Shown: piece by piece, positions 23,359-35,194 of the stretch | Layout: the number at the start of each line of letters is the position of its first letter | Numbering within the stretch: position 1 is the first letter of the stretch | Source of the DNA: Boswellia sacra | Lineage: Eukaryota > Streptophyta > Magnoliopsida > Sapindales > Burseraceae | Reading direction: 5' to 3' | Assembly: GCA_013180625.2 (NCBI GenBank) | Contig: SNVD02003292.1 | Coordinates: forward strand, 1-64,000 | Length of the DNA stretch: 64,000 nucleotides | The notes under the pieces: model-generated | What the model saw: only the letters and a program-made list of their open reading frames with translations | Database searches by the model: none | Told to the model about the DNA's origin: nothing | Program-made: the position numbers and the translations under genes

Positions 23359-24380
23359 TGTGGAATCCCAAAATGTATATATGTTTATATATATTACAAT
23401 TTTAGAAATATGTCATGTTTAAATAAATGAGAATTGGGTTGGATTATAGTAGTGGGCTTGTGTTAGAAATTGATAAGGATGAATTAGGCTGAGATTACAA
23501 ATGAATGGACTTAGGCCCATGGGTAGCCTTGGATATTTAAGAGATATTAAAGTTCCAAAGAGGAGATATTTTTTGTTCCATATTTTGGAGATAGGAGAGG
23601 AGAGTCTGACGGGTTAAAGGGAGAGGGAAAGAAGAAGAAGAAGAAGAAGAAGAAGAAGAAAAGAGATGAAAGAAAAACAGGGGAAAATAAGGAAAAATCA
23701 AAGAGGTGTCTAGGCTTGGAAACCAAGTAGGGATTTTCTAACACTATACTTAAATTGTTTTATCTATTTTGTTATTTAAAATTAATATGGGTTTACAGTG
23801 CATGTGAATTGTTGTTAATTTGATTGTTTGTTGCTTGGAGGATGAATTATTTGTGAAGTTATGTGCTTATGAAGCTTTAAATAGCCACTGATTTCATGGA
23901 ATTGGATTGTGAACGAAATTTTGGTGAATTTTTGAAGTTGGGGATTGAGATCTGGAAATGTTTTTATTTCATGATTCCGTATTTTTGATACTAGTTATGA
24001 ATCTGACACAATCTGATATGAAGGTGTCGAGTGTCGAGCGATGGAGTGTCGAGCAGTCGAGTGTCGAGCGTCCGAGTGTCGAGTGGTTGAGTGGTTGAGT
24101 GTCGAGTGGTCGAGAGTCAAGCGTTTGAATGCCAAGCATTCGAGTGTCGAGTGGTTGAGTGGTCGAGTGGTCGAGCGGTCAAGTGTCGAGTGGTCGAGCG
24201 TCGAGCGGTCAAGTGTCGAGTGGTTAAGTGTCGAATGGCTGGTACCTAGTTGCTAGTGGTCGAGCAGTCGAGCGGTCGAGTGTCAAGCGATCGAGCGTCG
24301 AGCGATCGAATGTCGAGCGGTCGATCGATCGAGTGTCAAGCGAACGAGCATCGAGCAGTCGAGTGTCGAGTGGTCGAGTG
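23359..24380 (+). repeat. 5' LTR (proximal part) of the Tekay-like element
   Basis: 1022 bp aligning with 46324 to about 47340. It contains a (GAA)n run at 23632-23660 matching one at 46595-46621. It ends in the TCGAGYG array, where the copia element inserted. Confidence 0.9.
24028..24380 (+). repeat. degenerate TCGAGYG short-repeat array in the 5' LTR
   Basis: Roughly 350 bp made of variants of GTCGAGTG, GTCGAGCG and GGTCGAG. A frame of near-uniform ECRV/EWLS repeats (24041-24256) is a by-product, not a gene. The same array is in the 3' LTR at 46987-47360. Confidence 0.85.
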
Positions 24381-24865
24381 TGTTGACCCAGGTATGGCAA
24401 CCTAAGAGGGGGGGTGAATTGGGTTTTTATTTATAAAAACTGATTTAGAAAACTTTTCTTGAAAGATCAAAATTATTTAACTATTTCTTTGAGAATAAAG
24501 GTGAAGAAGATGAAAATAGAAGTTATTAAAGATGCAATCAAGAGAATAACAATAACGAACAATCACAAGTGCAAGTAAATATAAAGAGATAGGGATAGAG
24601 AGAGTGTAAACTCAATTTACGTGGTTCGGCAAACCTTGCCTACGTCCACGGGCTCCTAGCTCCACGAGCTAAGCTTTCCACTAAGTTGTAGAAATCTTTA
24701 CAACTTGCTTGATGAACAACCTCACCAAGACTTTTTCTTCCAACTCTTGATAACACCACACCAAGAGTTCTTCTTGATGAACAACCTCACCAAGGCAACT
24801 TCCTTCAACTCTTGATAACACCACACCAAGAGTTCTTCTTGATGAACAACCTCACCAAGGCAACT
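24381..24865 (-). repeat. 3' LTR of copia element, distal piece
   Basis: Begins TGTTGACCCAGG on the plus strand and matches 41910 onward. It stops inside the 63-bp tandem repeats at CAAGGCAACT, after which the block with host gene pieces starts. Confidence 0.92.
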
Positions 24866-24903
24866 GCACTGGCTTTATCTCAATTTCTGTCCAGCAAAAG
24901 CGT
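24864..24903 (+). repeat. 40-bp direct repeat of GET3 exon 1 at the left junction
   Basis: Identical to 25100-25139 (starts CTGCACTGGC, ends AAAAGCGT). Its first two bases overlap the LTR end. It is followed by a different sequence that keeps an open frame (RDSFAKYYRALCLGEW) up to a GTATGT donor-like site at 24952. This suggests a template-switch or repair scar rather than a transposon terminus. Confidence 0.8.
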
Positions 24904-25070
24904 GATAGTTTTGCAAAATATTATCGTGCTCTTTGCCTGGGCGAATGGGTATGTATTGCTAGTACTTGGCATGACCTAAGAATTTATATATGTGCCTTTT
25001 GTTTCCAAATCAAAATTTAAGATCTTTTTTGACTTTTTGGATGTTAATTAATTTATGTGTTGTATACAAG

Positions 25071-28000
25071 CTCACTTACTCTCCCAAAGCCGATGCACTC
25101 TGCACTGGCTTTATCTCAATTTCTGTCCAGCAAAAGCGTCCCAAGAGGAACCCGCTTCAAGGTGAATTTTTTTATTGTTGATTCTCTTCAAATTGTTGCT
25201 TCTTTGATGGGTTTTTGCTCTTTGGTTTGTTAATGATTTGAGTCTGGTCATTGTTTTTCTGAGATATTTTCTTATTGATGTTAGCATCGATATCGGTGAA
25301 TTTGGGATTCAATATTTTCCTTCTTTAAATACTGGCTCAAGTTCATTCCTTTTTCTTTTCATTCGTTGTGAAATCTTGGATTGATGATCATCATCCACTC
25401 CTCTTTCTTATAAATTGAATTGAAGTGAATGGCATCATCCACTCCTCTTTCTTATAAATTGAATTGAAGTGAATGGCTGTCCTTTCTTATTGCTGCAAGT
25501 TTATTTCTAATTTAATAGGTGGTAGTAAGAGTTAATTCATTGAAATCTAGTTGCAAGGCATTATTTAAAATTAAAAAAAAAATCCCTATTAGAATGAGGC
25601 TATATTGTTTTATGGATGAATATTTTCTGTTTACCATTTTATGGCAGTGAGATCAGTTGCTGCTCCTTCAGAAGCTGTTGCTAACTTTGATGAAATGGTG
25701 TCTGGGACCCAAAGGAAGTATTACATGTTAGGTGGGAAAGGAAATGTGGGCAAGACAAGTTGTGCTGCTTCCCTGGCTGTTAAATTTGCAAATGATGGGC
25801 ACCCTACTTTAGTAGTTTCAACTGATCCTGCACATTCTTTGAGTGATTCTTTTGCTCAGGTTAAATCCTTTTTACATTTTTGGTCTACCTAGAAATATGA
25901 GCTTCTTGCTAAGAATTATGTGTCTGTACCCACTTGGATGTGCTTATTTTTACTAGGATTTGACTGGAGGGCAACTAGTACCGGTGGAGGGACTTGATGC
26001 TCCTCTGTTTGCTCTTGAGGTCTGTGAGAATAGGTTCTTGTATGATTGTTTACTAGCTACTCTTTTTTATTTATTAGTTATTTATTTATTTATGGTTGTC
26101 CCATTGATGCAAGAGGTAACTGTTACTAAAATAAAATAGAAAAATAACTATCTTGTACTATTTTATACAATCGTGTTGTTGCCTTTTGTCTCAGTAAATT
26201 ACAATCATATTTTTACATCAGATAAACCCTGAGAAGGCTAGGGAAGAATTTCGCAGTGTAACTCAGAAAGAGGGTGGATCAAGTGCCAAGGATTTCATGG
26301 ATGGCATGGGTCTTGGTATGCTTGTAGAGCAGGTAAAGCTATATCTGCAATTGTTGGTATTTCAACTTGAGATGACATATGTCTTCTCTGATTGTACTTG
26401 CACTTTTATTGCTTATCAATGGTCTCAATAGTTGTACCTTTGGTCTGAGCTTGTATTTGATTTCTTGTCTTTTGATTGCTTGTCCACCTGTTGGTTGACA
26501 AAGTTAGGAGAACTAAAACTAGGAGAGCTATTGGACACTCCTCCACCTGGTTTGGATGAAGCTATTGCTATTTCCAAAGTACGTTATCTGTCCTACTTAC
26601 TCTGCTGCTTATGTTGGGTATGGCATAGCTTCAAATTTCTTACTGATCATATAACCTTCTGCCAGGTGATGCAATTCCTTGAATCACAGGAATATAGTAT
26701 GTTCACTCGAATAGTTTTTGATACTGCACCAACGGTGAGCAGAACCACCATATTTCATGTCATCTCATTATTTAATTTAATATAGTAAGCTTTATGGTTT
26801 TTCTTTATAGGGCCATACTTTGCGACTTTTGTCTCTGCCAGACTTCTTGGATGCTTCCATAGGCAAGATATTGAAGGTAGGAATGCTAACTTAGACTTGC
26901 TATAAGTAATAGTCGATGGTCTTAGCTGCTTTGCATTGTTTGATGAGATCGTCTTTTTCATTCATTTGTGTTACAGCTTAGACAGAAACAAGCTTCAGCC
27001 ACCTTAGCAATAAAATCTGTGTTTGGGCAAGACGGAACCCAATAGAATTCTGTATGTCTCATGTTGCTAGGGTCCAGTATTAGACTTTCCTAATATGAAT
27101 ATTTATTTTAATTGTCTCTTTGTTAACAATTCAGGCTGACAAATTGGAGAGATTAAGGGAGAGGATGGTAAAAGTGCGTGAGCTTTTTCGTGATACAGAT
27201 TCAACAGAGTTTGTGATAGTAACAATTCCCACGGTAATTACATTTGGAATTACATTTTAGCGCTACCATATGCCTTGCTGATTGATGGTGTATTTGCTGG
27301 CTTCTGTGTCACCAGTTAGTATTAACTTCAAGTTTGACATGAATTTTACTTATTTGGTGGATGGTGGAGCCATGCATACTTTTGTTCTTTTGCTTTCCAG
27401 ACTGCTGCATAGTTATTTAGTTTGTTTAAATTTTTTTTATACTGTTATCTCTAATTTAACCTGATTTTGTATCCAAATATGTGTTTTGGCTTGATTTGCC
27501 TACTTACCAGGCTTCACCTCAATTTTTATATCTAATTGGGTTAATTCTGGATCACTCTCTATTTTTCTTATAAATAAGTTATTCATATTTGATATATATA
27601 TATATATATATATCAAGGTGATGGCTGTCAGTGAGTCATCAAGGTTGCATGCCTCATTGAAGAAGGAAAATGTTCCTATCAAGAGGCTTATTGTTAATCA
27701 AATTCTTCCCCATTCTGCCTCGGACTGCAAGTTCTGCTCAATGAAAAGAAAGGTATTAATTTGTTTGCTTTAACATTGCTGGGATATAAATTTTTAATAA
27801 CATTATGGCCCATCAGTAAACTAATGATTGTTAAGCTGTTAACTGCTCAAAGATTTCGTGCCGTGAATTTATGATGAAGGAAACCTTAGCATGCTGAATT
27901 TTCTGTATTATCATTTTCTGAATGTGGAATTAACAACATCAACCCATTTTTTGTTTGCAGAAGAGATGAAAAAACGATCTCCAACGGCCTATTATTTCTA

Positions 28001-28226
28001 TCCAATGACCAAATTTCTTATTGTAACACACCTTATTTGAGTGATTAAAAACTGATATCGTGTGTATGTTCATCTTTAAATATTTTAGGATCAGATGCGT
28101 GCTCTTGATATGATCCAGAGTGATCCAGAACTCTCCAGCTTGATGATGGTCCAGGCACCCTTAGTTGATGTCGAGATCAAAGGTGTACCTACTCTTAGAT
28201 TTATGGGGGACATTATATGGAATTGA
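25071..28226 (+). pseudogene. GET3B: plastid-type GET3/ArsA ATPase (GET3B-like), full exon set but disabled
   Basis: Eleven exons follow plant plastid GET3: 25071?-25161 (transit-peptide part), 25648-25859, 25957-26019, 26222-26332, 26504-26578, 26666-26734, 26811-26876, 26977-27051, 27135-27233, 27618-27752, 28089-28226. Family role: homodimeric P-loop ATPase of the GET/arsenite-transporter group that binds tail-anchored proteins. Visible motifs are the P-loop at 25731-25760, [12 protein letters not shown] (switch I), FDTAPTGHTLRLLSLPD across exons 6-7, and KFCSMKRKDQMRALDMI at the C-terminus, with two Cys three apart as in plant GET3. Defects: the P-loop reads [10 protein letters not shown] instead of GGKGGVGKTS, exon 8 has an in-frame TAG at 27043-27045, and the true start with most of the transit peptide is missing. 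Exon similarity is high, so decay is recent or the copy is young. Confidence 0.9.
25390..25477 (+). repeat. perfect 44-bp tandem duplication in GET3 intron 1
   Basis: The unit starting ATCATCCACTCCTC and ending GTGAATGGC occurs at 25390-25433 and again at 25434-25477 with no difference seen. Confidence 0.9.
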
Positions 28227-28434
28227 CTATCCGTAAATGATTTCACAGGTAATGAGGTAATGTTTATTTTATCACCTTTCAGTAGCCTTTATTTCACCTC
28301 GTAAAACAAGCTAAGTTTAGATATTTGGTGCAACTGAGTCGAGGGAGTTAGAAGTTTGGTTACTTGTCTTCATAAAGAACTAGTTCTGATAGCCCTTTTT
28401 TATTTTTTTTTTTTCATGATGGTGTGACTTGCAG

Positions 28435-30477
28435 ATACATCTCGTTATTTATTCAAGTTGCAAAAGGATAACAGTTCAAACAAATCCTTTGCCTACAATT
28501 GTATCAGACTGTAAGGTAGGCTATGGAGTTAGACATACAAAAACTTTTTTTTCGCCCTCATTGCCTTGACTTTTTGCTATTCTTTGAATTTTCCCCTAAT
28601 GAACGTAAATTCTGAAGTTGGTGAGGCTTTGCAATTCTGTGTCCTTTGTAAGTTATTAAAAGGTTGCCGTCTCGGGAGATGACATGCGGCAAGGTGAGGT
28701 TAAACTCGAGACTTTCACTTCAGTTATAATAGTTAAAGTGCATCTAAATTCTGAATATGTAAGTTGGCTTCTTAACCGGTCAAATACTCCTCTTTCCATG
28801 AAGTATGATTAATCAAATATTTCTCTTTACAAATACTTTACATAATCAATCAAATACTCATTTTTCCATGAAGTATTTATAGTTGTTCTGTGCTGAGTTG
28901 ATTTCATAAATAAGATAGTAATATTAGGACTTCACACTTTCATATTAAGATCTTAAATCAATTTTCTAACGTACATATCATAAGTAAATATTGGAATTGT
29001 AAATCCACATTCAGATTCATCTCTGAATTTTCTTGTGGAAGAGATTGAATCAGTAGTGGGAGATTAAAATTTGAAACTGAGATCGAATTAATTTTAAATT
29101 TTCAATGGAATGCTGTGGGGACTAGAAAGGAAATAGATTCAACGTGGAAGTCACTTCAATTCTCTTAAAACAGATTCAACGTGGAAATCACTTCAATCCT
29201 CTTACTCATGTTGAGCAGAATGGGAATCAGAAGAAAGCATTGTCAGGCATTTCTGTACCATGTGTATTGGTATTTTGCATAAAAAGAATGCAATATTAGC
29301 ATCGTAGCATTGCGGACAATGATGGCTCTCAATCAACAACATTGCTTTAATGAACAAATGAAGAATGATGCTAATAAAATATGGAGATTTTTCAACTCCA
29401 TTACTATTTAAGTCCTTTTCTTACATTAGGAGTTCAAGTCATTTCAAATCCATAACAAGCATAATTCTATCTAAAAGATGGAAAAATTGTGGTTGGTGCA
29501 GTATCACAGTAGTATCAATTGGTCTATCCGTCATGTTAAATAACTTAATGGCTTCTCTCTGCATTACAAGATGGCCAGAAACCCATACAGGTTGTAGCTA
29601 TAAGAGGTAATCGTGGGGCTGTTGAGGTTCTTTTTCCCTTGACATCAGCACTTAACTTCATTCTTGAATGGACAGTGGATGGAATTCTTGAATATATGCA
29701 GTCTGAAACTAGCAAGCTGGTAATGCTTTGATTCAGATTTTAATTTTAGGACACCGAAGGAAGCTCTCCAACTTTTTAGTTCTAAATTGCTAACCGCAAT
29801 ACTCCATTCTTTGTTTTTCTGATGTAAACTTGTTTAACATCTTTATCACGCATTGAATTATGCTTATTGAAATTAATATCAGTTGGGAAACATATAACAA
29901 TAATAGTCTTGAAAATTCACTTAAAATGCCTCTTTTGGGTGCCTGGGTGTTTATTATATGCTTTCTTGCTGAGTCTTTCACACTATTTATAAGTGCTTTA
30001 TCATCAGTTTATCTCTTCTAGAAAGATCAATTTATCTCTTCTAGAAAGATCATAATGCTGAGAAATACAAGTCTTTAAGAACATATAAGCATGTTAGTGC
30101 CCATATAAAGCTCTCTTATGCTGATAGGAAGTGAGCTTTAGTTATGTATATTCTTGTAAGGAACAAAATCTCTTATTGAGTAGAAAATGAGGTCATGTCA
30201 TGAAAGAGGAAGGATATGTAAAACAAAGTTAATAACAGAGAACCAGACAGGGATTATTGTCGCATATTATAACTACACTAAGATAACTGCGTCTAGTTAT
30301 AATTCTGAACAAATTGCAATCTGTACTTGACTGATATCAGTTCCTATTTTGCCTCTGAAATAACGAGCCACATTTATTATTTGACTTTCAAGGGGTGAAA
30401 TTTTGCAGGAAGAAATAAGAAAACTGGTGGAAGATAGTTTACCAAAGGATATCACACCCCAGAAAAATCTCCCTAAG
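28435..30477 (+). pseudogene. three exons of an unrecognised host gene
   Basis: Exon-like segments with good borders: 28435-28515 (27 codons, after TTGCAG, before GTAGGC; contains CKRITVQTNPLPTIVSDCK), about 29571-29719 (contains VVAIRGNRGAVEVLFPLTSA and ILEWTVDGILEYMQSETSKL, before GTAATG), and 30409-30477 (EEIRKLVEDSLPKDITPQKN, after TTGCAG, before GTGCCT). The last two join in phase. No stop is seen inside them. I do not recognise the protein. It is probably another captured gene piece, since GET3 ends at 28226 and RPN5 sequence begins at 31490. The introns contain ordinary AT-rich DNA. Confidence 0.5.
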
Positions 30478-31489
30478 GTGCCTCTTTTACTTTTTATTGC
30501 ACTTGTTTGTTTTGATTGTTTTTTCATCATGGTCATTTGTTTCTTAAAACTAGGTTAATTAAAATTTTTCAGCTGTGTTACTCAATACATTGGAATTTCT
30601 TATTATCTTTAACTTTGACTCATATATACCAGCACAACTCAATAACTATCTGCCGAGTGAGAGAAAGTCCGAATTGAAGACATTTATGGCTTGTTGGATA
30701 ATTTGGTTTTTTTCATTATTTGGATAGAATGGGCAAAATACTTTGGCAGTGGCTTTCTCTTTAATGAAGCAAAATTTTAATGTGACATTGAAAATTCTAC
30801 ATGAAGTGTTGGGGAGACAGATTGTAAGACTTGATTTTTTGGATTGGTAAGTTTGGTATTTTCTAATCGTTAACTTGTTGTGATAAAAGTTAGTCTTTTG
30901 AGATTGATTCCTTTATATGGGTATTTGGCTCGGGAAAAATTTTGGGTTTAGATCAAGTTGATTTATTTTCTTGATGTAATTCTTGCCTCAGTAATAATGA
31001 AAGAAATTAGATTAATATACAATTAAGTTGCTGGGTATCTTGGGGTTGTTCTTTCTATTAATTTTGCCATTGATGTCGATCTTAGGGCTTATCTTCAATT
31101 TTCTTTCTCTTTGTTGGATATTCTTCTATTATTCAAATTCTAATACAACCTATGGAAACATGCTTGTATATGTGATTCTTCTGTTGGAAGGTGGCTACTT
31201 TTAAGGTTATATATACAGAATCTGATAATTAGAGATTTAGTTCCTTTTTGAAAATATCAGAGGTCTGAAAACATACTAGATAAGCTTTCAGTCCCATTGT
31301 CTGTTGTGTATGCTTTTACATTATCCTTTCAGTAAATAAGGTTTATGTTTCATGATTGTTGTCTTATTTTTCTTAGTGTCTTTCTCTAAAAAAAAGCAGT
31401 TTCATGACCATGTTCATATTAGAAGCTCAGCAATCACTTCATTTTGAAACGTCGATGTTTTGTGTGATTTGAATTTTTTTCTTTTTCAG

Positions 31490-31684
31490 AAGGGAAAATC
31501 TAATTTGGAGGCACAGATAGATCAGCTTTTGAACATCGAGAAGCAGATAAGACTGGTCGGTGATATGGCCGACACCAAGAAGGCCGTAATCGATATTCGG
31601 CAGCTTTGCTTCGAAGCTAAAGACTGGAAGACTCTCAATGAGCAGATTATCAATCTATCAAAGAAACGCGGTCAACTAAAGCAG
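31490..31684 (+). pseudogene. RPN5: single exon of 26S proteasome lid subunit RPN5 (PSMD12)
   Basis: A 195-bp exon (65 codons, phase 0 at both ends) between CTTTTTCAG and GTGACG. It carries [40 protein letters not shown] and [13 protein letters not shown], matching the N-terminal helical repeats of plant RPN5. RPN5 is a PCI-domain scaffold of the proteasome lid. The initiator exon and all later exons (the next would encode the VQSMVQQ-type stretch) are absent from the surrounding 3 kb. No stop or shift lies within the exon, so it is a clean fragment and not a gene. Confidence 0.88.
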
Positions 31685-32185
31685 GTGACGGTTTTGGTTT
31701 ATTGTTTGGTTGTTATACGTTTGATTTACGTGTTTGTGAATTGGGTGTTCTGTAGAATTTGAATTAGAGATTTAAAATGAAAGTCATCTAGGATTTATGG
31801 TTTGGGATATTTAGAGATTTAGTTCCTTTTTGTTGATTGAGGATGGTGGATGGGTTTTTATGGAGAAATTTGTTTAAGTTTCTGAATTGCATCTGAGAAT
31901 TTGTTGGTTTTGAGGGTTAATTGTGTCATGCGAATATATACTTGCATCAAGTCTCACATAAGATGAATAATTGTTAATATAACTTTGTGCATAAGAGTAA
32001 TGACAACAAATTTAATATAATCTTCAGCTGGATCTTTTGTGTCTTTGCTGTTTTATAGTTTATCTTGTCTTCTCGTTCTTGCTTGCTTGGACTATCATGT
32101 AGATATTTTAAAATATTCATATAACCTGCATTATGGGCAATTTGATCAATTACAATTCAAATTACTAAAATTCCTTAGCTAACCT

Positions 32186-32609
32186 GTTTACATGGAGAAC
32201 ATGGTGTATTTTCTTGCTGAGTTGGGCATGATGAATTATGATACTCTAATCTTCTGCTCATCAATGGTTGCTGCGTCAGCTATTTATGTTGCTTGTTGAT
32301 CACTAAACAAGACTCCTGTTTGGACCCGGACACTCAAGCTTCATACCGGTTTCTCAGAAGCACAGCTCATGTAAGTCATCTTAATCCTATGTTTTTCCTT
32401 TGCTTTAATTATTAATATTAAACTAAGACTTAAATACTATGTTTCTTCATACCAGAGATTGTGCTAGACTTCTGGTGGACTTCTACTCAAAAGTTTTGCA
32501 AAGTGAGCTTCAGGTTGTGTACAAAAAGTACTCAAGTTCTCAGCGTGGAGCCGTTGCCCTGCTTCCACCAGCCAAAAGACTCTTGTCTGCTGATATTTCC
32601 ACAGCTTAA
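32186..32609 (+). pseudogene. B-type cyclin, C-terminal exons
   Basis: The first piece (about 32186-32370) encodes MVYFLAELGMMNYDTLIFCS and then, after an in-frame TGA at 32297-32299, LNKTPVWTRTLKLHTGFSEA. The second (32456-32609, after ATACCAG) encodes DCARLLVDFYSKVLQSELQV and RGAVALLPPAKRLL to a TAA. These are the second cyclin fold and tail of plant mitotic cyclin B. The cyclin box that binds CDK, and the destruction box, are not present in the block. The TGA sits where plant cyclins usually have Arg, consistent with CGA to TGA decay. It follows the RPN5 exon by about 500 bp with no spacer gene. Confidence 0.87.
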
Positions 32610-32885
32610 TTCAGTGCTTTACTAAAATGATCAGTGTTTAATTTTAATGTCAGTTTCTGTGCAACATAGGAGCAAGGCATTTAATTTTCTCAAAAAAAAA
32701 AAAAAACCAATGACGCTCTGATTTGTCAGGGGAACATTATTCTTTGAAGTGCAATATATAATCCTTTATTTTTTATTTCCAAAATTTTATTTGTGTAGTT
32801 AATCCTGCTACATTTTGGTTACCCTTCTACTCCTGAAGGCAATTGTTATTCATAGCTGTTACAACTTTTTCTTTTGTTTCTGCAG

Positions 32886-34126
32886 TTGAAAATCCGAAAT
32901 GACTTTGATCCAGTTCTTTCGCCAGAGAGTTCACTGTTTGTTTTAAAGAGTAACAAGCAAGTATGTGCATTTAATTATGCCCTCGACTTATACATGGTGA
33001 TTGGCTAATGGCATACTTATACCTTTGTGGTCAACAACAGGTCTCATATCAAGATATTTTAAAAATTCTTGACTCTGCAAAGTTCTGCAGCTCTGTTCAT
33101 AATTTCATTGATATTTACCTAAGGCTTCTTGGAAGTGCTGCTAATGGGCAATTGGCCGAGAGTGACTGCATTCGTGTGAGAATATGTGAAGGCAGATTTG
33201 CATTGCTGATACGTGAGGTTAATGTCAAAATTTGTTTAAATTATATTTCCTCTGTTTTATATACTGGTTGTGCTTTTTCTTTTGGAAATTATAGTGAATT
33301 CCTTATTCTTTTTTTCTTCTGATCTGTTTAGCCTATAAGAGAAGGGAATTTCATAATTCAACCCAAAGTGGACTTTGATATTAGCATTAGTACTGTTGCT
33401 AGCCTTCTTAACCTTGGGTAAGTCAAATATTTATCAATAGTTTAAAATTACTTCCAATGTAACTTATTCTGCCATTGGAGAAACGCAATGAACAGTCTAT
33501 GGTCTACCTTATTCTGTCACTGGGGAAAGAAAATGAACAGTCTACCTAAATCTAACATAAAGTATTGGTGATTTATTGTTATTGGAGCCAAGGATCAAGT
33601 TGCATTCTCAATATCATTAGTTCCTTTGTGCTAGCATGCGTCAATATGTTTATTAAGCCAAGCAGAGTATAAAGAGGATGGAATGAGGAATATCTGAAGA
33701 CTAGCTTTACCAACAGAGAGGGTAAAATAGTAATACAAGAGGGCATCAGCCGGCATATTAGAGCTCTGCTAAAGGATCATATTATGCGGGAGCTTGGGTC
33801 TAAAATGGTTCAAAATAAAGGTTTTTGCTTTTTTTAGCTTGAGGATGAAGGGGACTGATATGACCTTTCTGGAGATAAGAGTACCATAAGCTTGAGTCTC
33901 AGCATGCTTTGAACACCATCTATTTTCTTGCTTTTTTCTATTACATGCAGCACATGATTAAATGAATTTTTTGTGTACTTTAGCTCTCTTTGTTGGTCCT
34001 TCAGTTTAATGCTTTAAAGTTGTTAGATCTATTTAAAATGATAGGAACTTGACGTTCTTTTGTCTTGTCAGGTATCAAGCTGTAGCTTATATTGAAGCAT
34101 CAGCATTTATCTACCAAGATGGAAAG
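32886..34126 (+). pseudogene. TTM-type (CYTH domain) protein, four internal exons
   Basis: Exons 32886-32960, 33041-33217, 33332-33417 and 34072-34126 encode LKIRNDFDPVLSPESSLFVL, VSYQDILKILDSAKFCSSVH, ESDCIRVRICEGRFALLIRE, PIREGNFIIQPKVDFDISIS and GYQAVAYIEASAFIYQDGK. The wording fits the plant triphosphate tunnel metalloenzyme group with an N-terminal uridine-kinase-like domain (TTM1/TTM2). ESDCIRVRICEGRFALLIRE belongs to the CYTH tunnel. All borders have GT-AG and I see no stop in any exon. The P-loop kinase domain and the C-terminal half of the CYTH domain are absent, so no active enzyme could result. Confidence 0.82.
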
Positions 34127-35194
34127 GTTGCACTACTCTAGATTCCACTTTCTATGATCCTATTTATAGTTGAAAAAGCATACTTTTAGAATCAATTTCA
34201 TTGTGAATTGAAAGACCTTAAGACAACTAATCTCTCCTTTTGATAAAACATGTTAGCTACATGGATGAGGACAAGATATTCTAGCCATGAGGCATTCTTC
34301 TGTGCCAGTTACGGCATGAAAGCAGATTGTTCAGCTTCTCAAATAACATTTATCTTTGACATCAATTAAAAGATAACCTACTTTTAATTGCATTAATTGA
34401 ACTGCCATACTAGGTTTTTTTGGATCTTTGTTTAATTTTCTTACTTGAAAGCCCTTGATTAGACCCCAGCTTCTTATGTGCTGGATTTGTAGTTAGTTCT
34501 TGTGTAAAGCTTGAATTTTGACTTCATTATTAAACTTGCTTTCGGAGGAATTGAGGCATACTCCATTCTTCATTCTTTTTTTTTTCTTTTCTAATTGGAA
34601 AACTGTATTTGCATGATGACTGATTAGTTTGTGTAGGTTTTTAGTTCCAAGGATACATTTTTGGTATTAGCTTATTCGACAACTCTCTTTCATCAATTTA
34701 GTTCTTTTACATATCAAGCATACACTGTTGGGTGAACAAGTTTCAAAATGGTTAATGAATAATTAGCCCAATTTGATATCAGTATTCCTTAAAATAGGTT
34801 TCCTTCTAAAAGGCAAAAGAATGTGGTTCTTCGGTGTCTATAAGACCTTCTAAATCTTTATTTATGGACACTTTAGGTTTTTTCTAATTATTCTTGGACT
34901 TCTTTTTGAGCTGTTATTTTCCATTCTTTGGGTATGTAGCTGCTAAACTTTATGAACCCTGTTATTATGGTGCATTATCTTGCAGTTGATACCCTTCGGT
35001 TTTTGTTTTGAGTTTTCCAATGCCGCCTCGACTGTATAAAATCATTTTTCTTTTGCAAAGTTTTTAGATGATGAAGGAGCAGATTATGCTCTTTCAATAT
35101 TGAAGTTTCATTTATCTCATCTGTCCATTTGCTTAGCAGTTAAAAAAGATAATTGATTCCATATCTTTAACACTGTAACATTTTCCTTTTTCAG

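Noticed and set aside
24041..24256. Open frame with repeated Cys/Glu/Val/Ser units as a Cys-rich protein gene
   Set aside because: It is the translation of the TCGAGYG array, present in both LTRs.
24866..24880. GCACTGGCTT as the left CACTA terminus of the gene block
   Set aside because: It is part of GET3 exon 1 and does not match the right TIR CACTACAACAAAAAAG.
26432..26785. 117-aa frame in the GET3 gene
   Set aside because: It reads through introns; only GELKLGELLDTPPPGLDEAI and the QFLESQEY region are exonic.
32690..32706. A-run after the cyclin stop as a retrocopy poly(A) tail
   Set aside because: The cyclin piece keeps its intron between 32370 and 32456, so it is not a retrocopy.
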